In this document: piece by piece, positions 45,021 through 47,101 of the stretch
How the letters are laid out: each line of letters begins with the position of its first letter
Numbering within the stretch: the first letter of the stretch is position 1
Assembly: GCA_024277955.1 (NCBI GenBank)
Contig: JAJRUE010000054.1
Span: 1 to 47,101 of the forward strand
DNA length: 47,101 nt
Direction: 5' to 3'
DNA from: Alphaproteobacteria bacterium
GTDB lineage: Bacteria > Pseudomonadota > Alphaproteobacteria > Rhodobacterales > Rhodobacteraceae
Notes under the pieces: generated by a model
Database searches by the model: none
The model's input: the letters and a program-made list of their open reading frames with translations, nothing else
What the model was told of the DNA's origin: nothing
Translations under genes and position numbers: made by a program

Positions 45021-45980
45021 TCAAGGGTCCGCCGGGTCGTGGGCAGCCTGGTCCGGGGCGGCGGGTTCCGGGGTGGCCGGGTCCACCTGCCGCCCGGCGG
45101 GTCGCCCGGTGTGGCGTGCGTCGAGCGCGCGCGCGACCATTTCGGTAAAGTCCTGCGGGTCGCGCAGCTTGCCGATATCTTCGGCGCTGACCGTCACGCC
45201 CCAGTTGCGCGCCATCGCCGCATAGATCGGCTGGCGATGCGCCAGCGCGCGCGCATAGGCGTAACGCACGAAGGTATCAGGATCAACGTCGTCGGCTTGC
45301 AGGTTGTTTTCGCTCAGATATTCGCTCCAGACCCGGTCGAGGAACTCGGCCTGATAGCACATCGGCTTGGGGGCTTCGTCAAACCGGCGCACCAGGTGCT
45401 GGGCATGGGCTTCGTCGCCCTTGATCCAGACCATCAGCAGGTTTTGCGACAGCGACCGCAGCACCGGATCGTCGGGGTCGTCGGGGTTCACCACCTCGCA
45501 GATCGACCCGCCGCTGTCGCAGACGAAATGGTCGTAGCCGTAAAGGTCGTGGGCGCGGTCGATGAAATGCACGGTGTCCAGCAGGGCCGAAACCTCGGCC
45601 CGGTGGTGCAACTCCTGGCGGCGGCGGTATTCCTCGATCGGCAGCCCGCCGCGCGCCGCGTCCCCGGGCTTGCCCAGAAAGGTGGACAGCGGTGCCAGGT
45701 TTTCAAAGCTGAGGTTCGAGGCGATGCGCACCGAATCCGACTTGATCAGGTCGCGCAGGAACGGGTTTTTCATCGCCTCGCGCTTGAGGTTGTCATCGAT
45801 GTGTTCGCCCAGATAGCGGGTGCCGATCCGGTAATCGATCGAGTAGTGAAACCAGTCGCCCGAGCGCCGCAGCATGTTGGAAACATGGGTTTTTCCAAGG
45901 CCGGACATGCCGAACAGCAACACCCGCCGGTGCGCGTCCTCGCGCCATTGTCGTGCCGAATTGTAGATCATCGCCGTCAT
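45021..45980 (-). CDS. P-loop ATPase-like protein of unknown function
   Basis: Walker A GMSGLGKTH; HYSIDYRIGTRYLGEHIDDNLKREAMKNPFLRDLIKSDSVRIASNLSFENLAPLSTFLGKPGD; YDHFVCDSGGSICEV. Confidence 0.82.
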   Translation of the reverse strand: MTAMIYNSARQWREDAHRRVLLFGMSGLGKTHVSNMLRRSGDWFHYSIDYRIGTRYLGEHIDDNLKREAMKNPFLRDLIKSDSVRIASNLSFENLAPLSTFLGKPGDAARGGLPIEEYRRRQELHHRAEVSALLDTVHFIDRAHDLYGYDHFVCDSGGSICEVVNPDDPDDPVLRSLSQNLLMVWIKGDEAHAQHLVRRFDEAPKPMCYQAEFLDRVWSEYLSENNLQADDVDPDTFVRYAYARALAHRQPIYAAMARNWGVTVSAEDIGKLRDPQDFTEMVARALDARHTGRPAGRQVDPATPEPAAPDQAAHDPADP

Positions 45981-46108
45981 GGTAGCCGCTTTTTTCGCGC
46001 GTGTTCGGCCACAGGTTTACAGCTTGGTGCGCAAATGCCAAGTTCGACCGTCGTGCAAATCGTCACGGCCCGGGGGTTTGCGCGCGCGGGCCCGTCCCCG
46101 GCGCCGGC

Positions 46109-46969
46109 TCAGCGGCGGCGCGATTCGACCAGGATGTTCATGTAATTCGCCGCGAAAATGATCGCCGCCCCGGCAAACACCAGCCCGTCCAGCTTTTCGC
46201 CGAACAGGATCATGCCGGTCACCGCGATGATCGGCAGGCGCAGGAAATCCACCGGCACCACCACCGCCGCCGGGGCCAGCGCCAGCGCCTTGGTCAGGCA
46301 GAAATGCGCCACCAGCCCGCCGACGGCGATCAGCACGAGCCAGGGAAAGCTTTGCGCGGCGGGCCAGGCGATATCCAGGTCATAGCCCGCCCCGATCAGC
46401 GCGAAGACGCTTTGCATCGCGGTCAGCCAGAACAGGATGTTGGTAATGCTGACCGAGCGCGTCAGCAGCCGCGTGAACACCGCCGAGCCGGCAAAGCCGA
46501 TCGCCGCGAGGCCGGCGGAAATCACCCCGATGCCAAGCTCGCCCGTCCAGGGGCGGGTGATCAGCAGGATGCCGGAAAACCCCAGCGCCGCGGCCAGTAT
46601 CCGCACCCCGGTCAGCCGTTCGCCCAGCACCAGCACCGCCATGAACAACGCCCAGATCGGCGATGAGAATTCGAGCGCGAAAACCTGCGCCAGCGGGATC
46701 ACGGCGATGGCGAAATACCAGAAGTTCTGGCCGGCGAAATGGAACAGGTTGCGCGCCAGATGCACCGACAGAGACCGGGTGTCGATCTGCCCCAGGGTGC
46801 CGGCGGCGCGTCCCGCGGCCAGCACGATCGCAACCCCCATCACCGACCGGTAGAGCATGATCTCGAAGGTATCGAGATCGCTTGCCAGGTAGCGCCCGGC
46901 CACCGCCAGCGAGGTAAAGGACACGATCGCGCCAATCATCCAGATCGCGGCCCGCACCATCGGCGTCAT
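46109..46969 (-). CDS. DMT superfamily (EamA) transporter
   Basis: Multi-pass protein: AIWMIGAIVSFTSLAVAGRYLASDLDTFEIMLYRSVMGVAIVL...NLFHFAGQNFWYFAIAVIPLAQVFALEFSSPIWALFMAVLVLGERLTGVRILAAALGFSGILLI. Confidence 0.93.
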   Translation of the reverse strand: MTPMVRAAIWMIGAIVSFTSLAVAGRYLASDLDTFEIMLYRSVMGVAIVLAAGRAAGTLGQIDTRSLSVHLARNLFHFAGQNFWYFAIAVIPLAQVFALEFSSPIWALFMAVLVLGERLTGVRILAAALGFSGILLITRPWTGELGIGVISAGLAAIGFAGSAVFTRLLTRSVSITNILFWLTAMQSVFALIGAGYDLDIAWPAAQSFPWLVLIAVGGLVAHFCLTKALALAPAAVVVPVDFLRLPIIAVTGMILFGEKLDGLVFAGAAIIFAANYMNILVESRRR

Positions 46970-47016
46970 CGGCTGATTTCCTCGATCCGGTAGTTGCGCA
47001 CCAGCCCTGCCGGGCG

Positions 47017-47063
47017 CCGAAATCCTTCAAGGATTTCGGGCCGTTTTCCTTGAAAGAAAACGG
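47017..47063. terminator. Paired hairpins downstream of guaA
   Basis: CCGAAATCCTT-C-AAGGATTTCGG (47017-47039) and CCGTTTTC-cttgaaa-GAAAACGG (47041-47063). Confidence 0.75.
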
Positions 47064-47078
47064 TGCCTGCGCCCCCGG

Positions 47079-47101
47079 TCATTCCCACTCGATCGTCCCC
47101 G
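47079..47101 (-). CDS. guaA: GMP synthase, extreme C-terminus (partial)
   Basis: Reverse strand GGGACGATCGAGTGGGAATGA = GTIEWE*, the characteristic GuaA C-terminus. Confidence 0.75.

Noticed and set aside
1-47101. Defence system, prophage, integron, CRISPR or secondary-metabolite cluster
   Set aside because: No integrase, transposase, Cas, restriction-modification, toxin-antitoxin, NRPS or PKS genes recognised; the lone HNH protein resembles a conserved standalone family and lacks defence neighbours.

Overview
High-GC alphaproteobacterial chromosomal segment. Gene content and order (yceD-rpmF-plsX-fabH-ihfA-merR, ctaA, an OlsB-like acyltransferase) fit Rhodobacteraceae / the Roseobacter clade. 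It is mostly dense housekeeping sequence: proA 3' end, dcd, tRNA-Pro(GGG), fatty-acid genes, bamE, msrB, an ABC-F ATPase, an MttB-family protein, a decarboxylase, soxR, cysS, cimA, cobalamin genes (cobB, cobA, cbiD, cobK), arginase/ornithine cyclodeaminase/Lrp, ctaA, M32 carboxypeptidase, rplM-rpsI, ppk2, metA, an EamA transporter and the guaA 3' end. I found no phage, CRISPR, defence island or secondary-metabolite cluster. The best unexplained material is non-coding: (i) three ~150-185 bp MITE-like elements with ~25-27 bp imperfect terminal inverted repeats, all between convergent genes; (ii) four related GC-rich palindromic elements whose arms show compensatory changes, i.e. probable conserved RNA structure; (iii) paired near-perfect palindromes with tiny loops at gene ends; (iv) a perfect SoxR operator placed to control a VOC-family gene directly; (v) an unlisted small Met-rich lipoprotein ORF; (vi) a hairpin that would hide the Shine-Dalgarno of an aminotransferase gene; (vii) two genes with apparent internal deletions (PEP mutase-like and MFS). 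All calls are from reading the sequence and translations; no database search was run.
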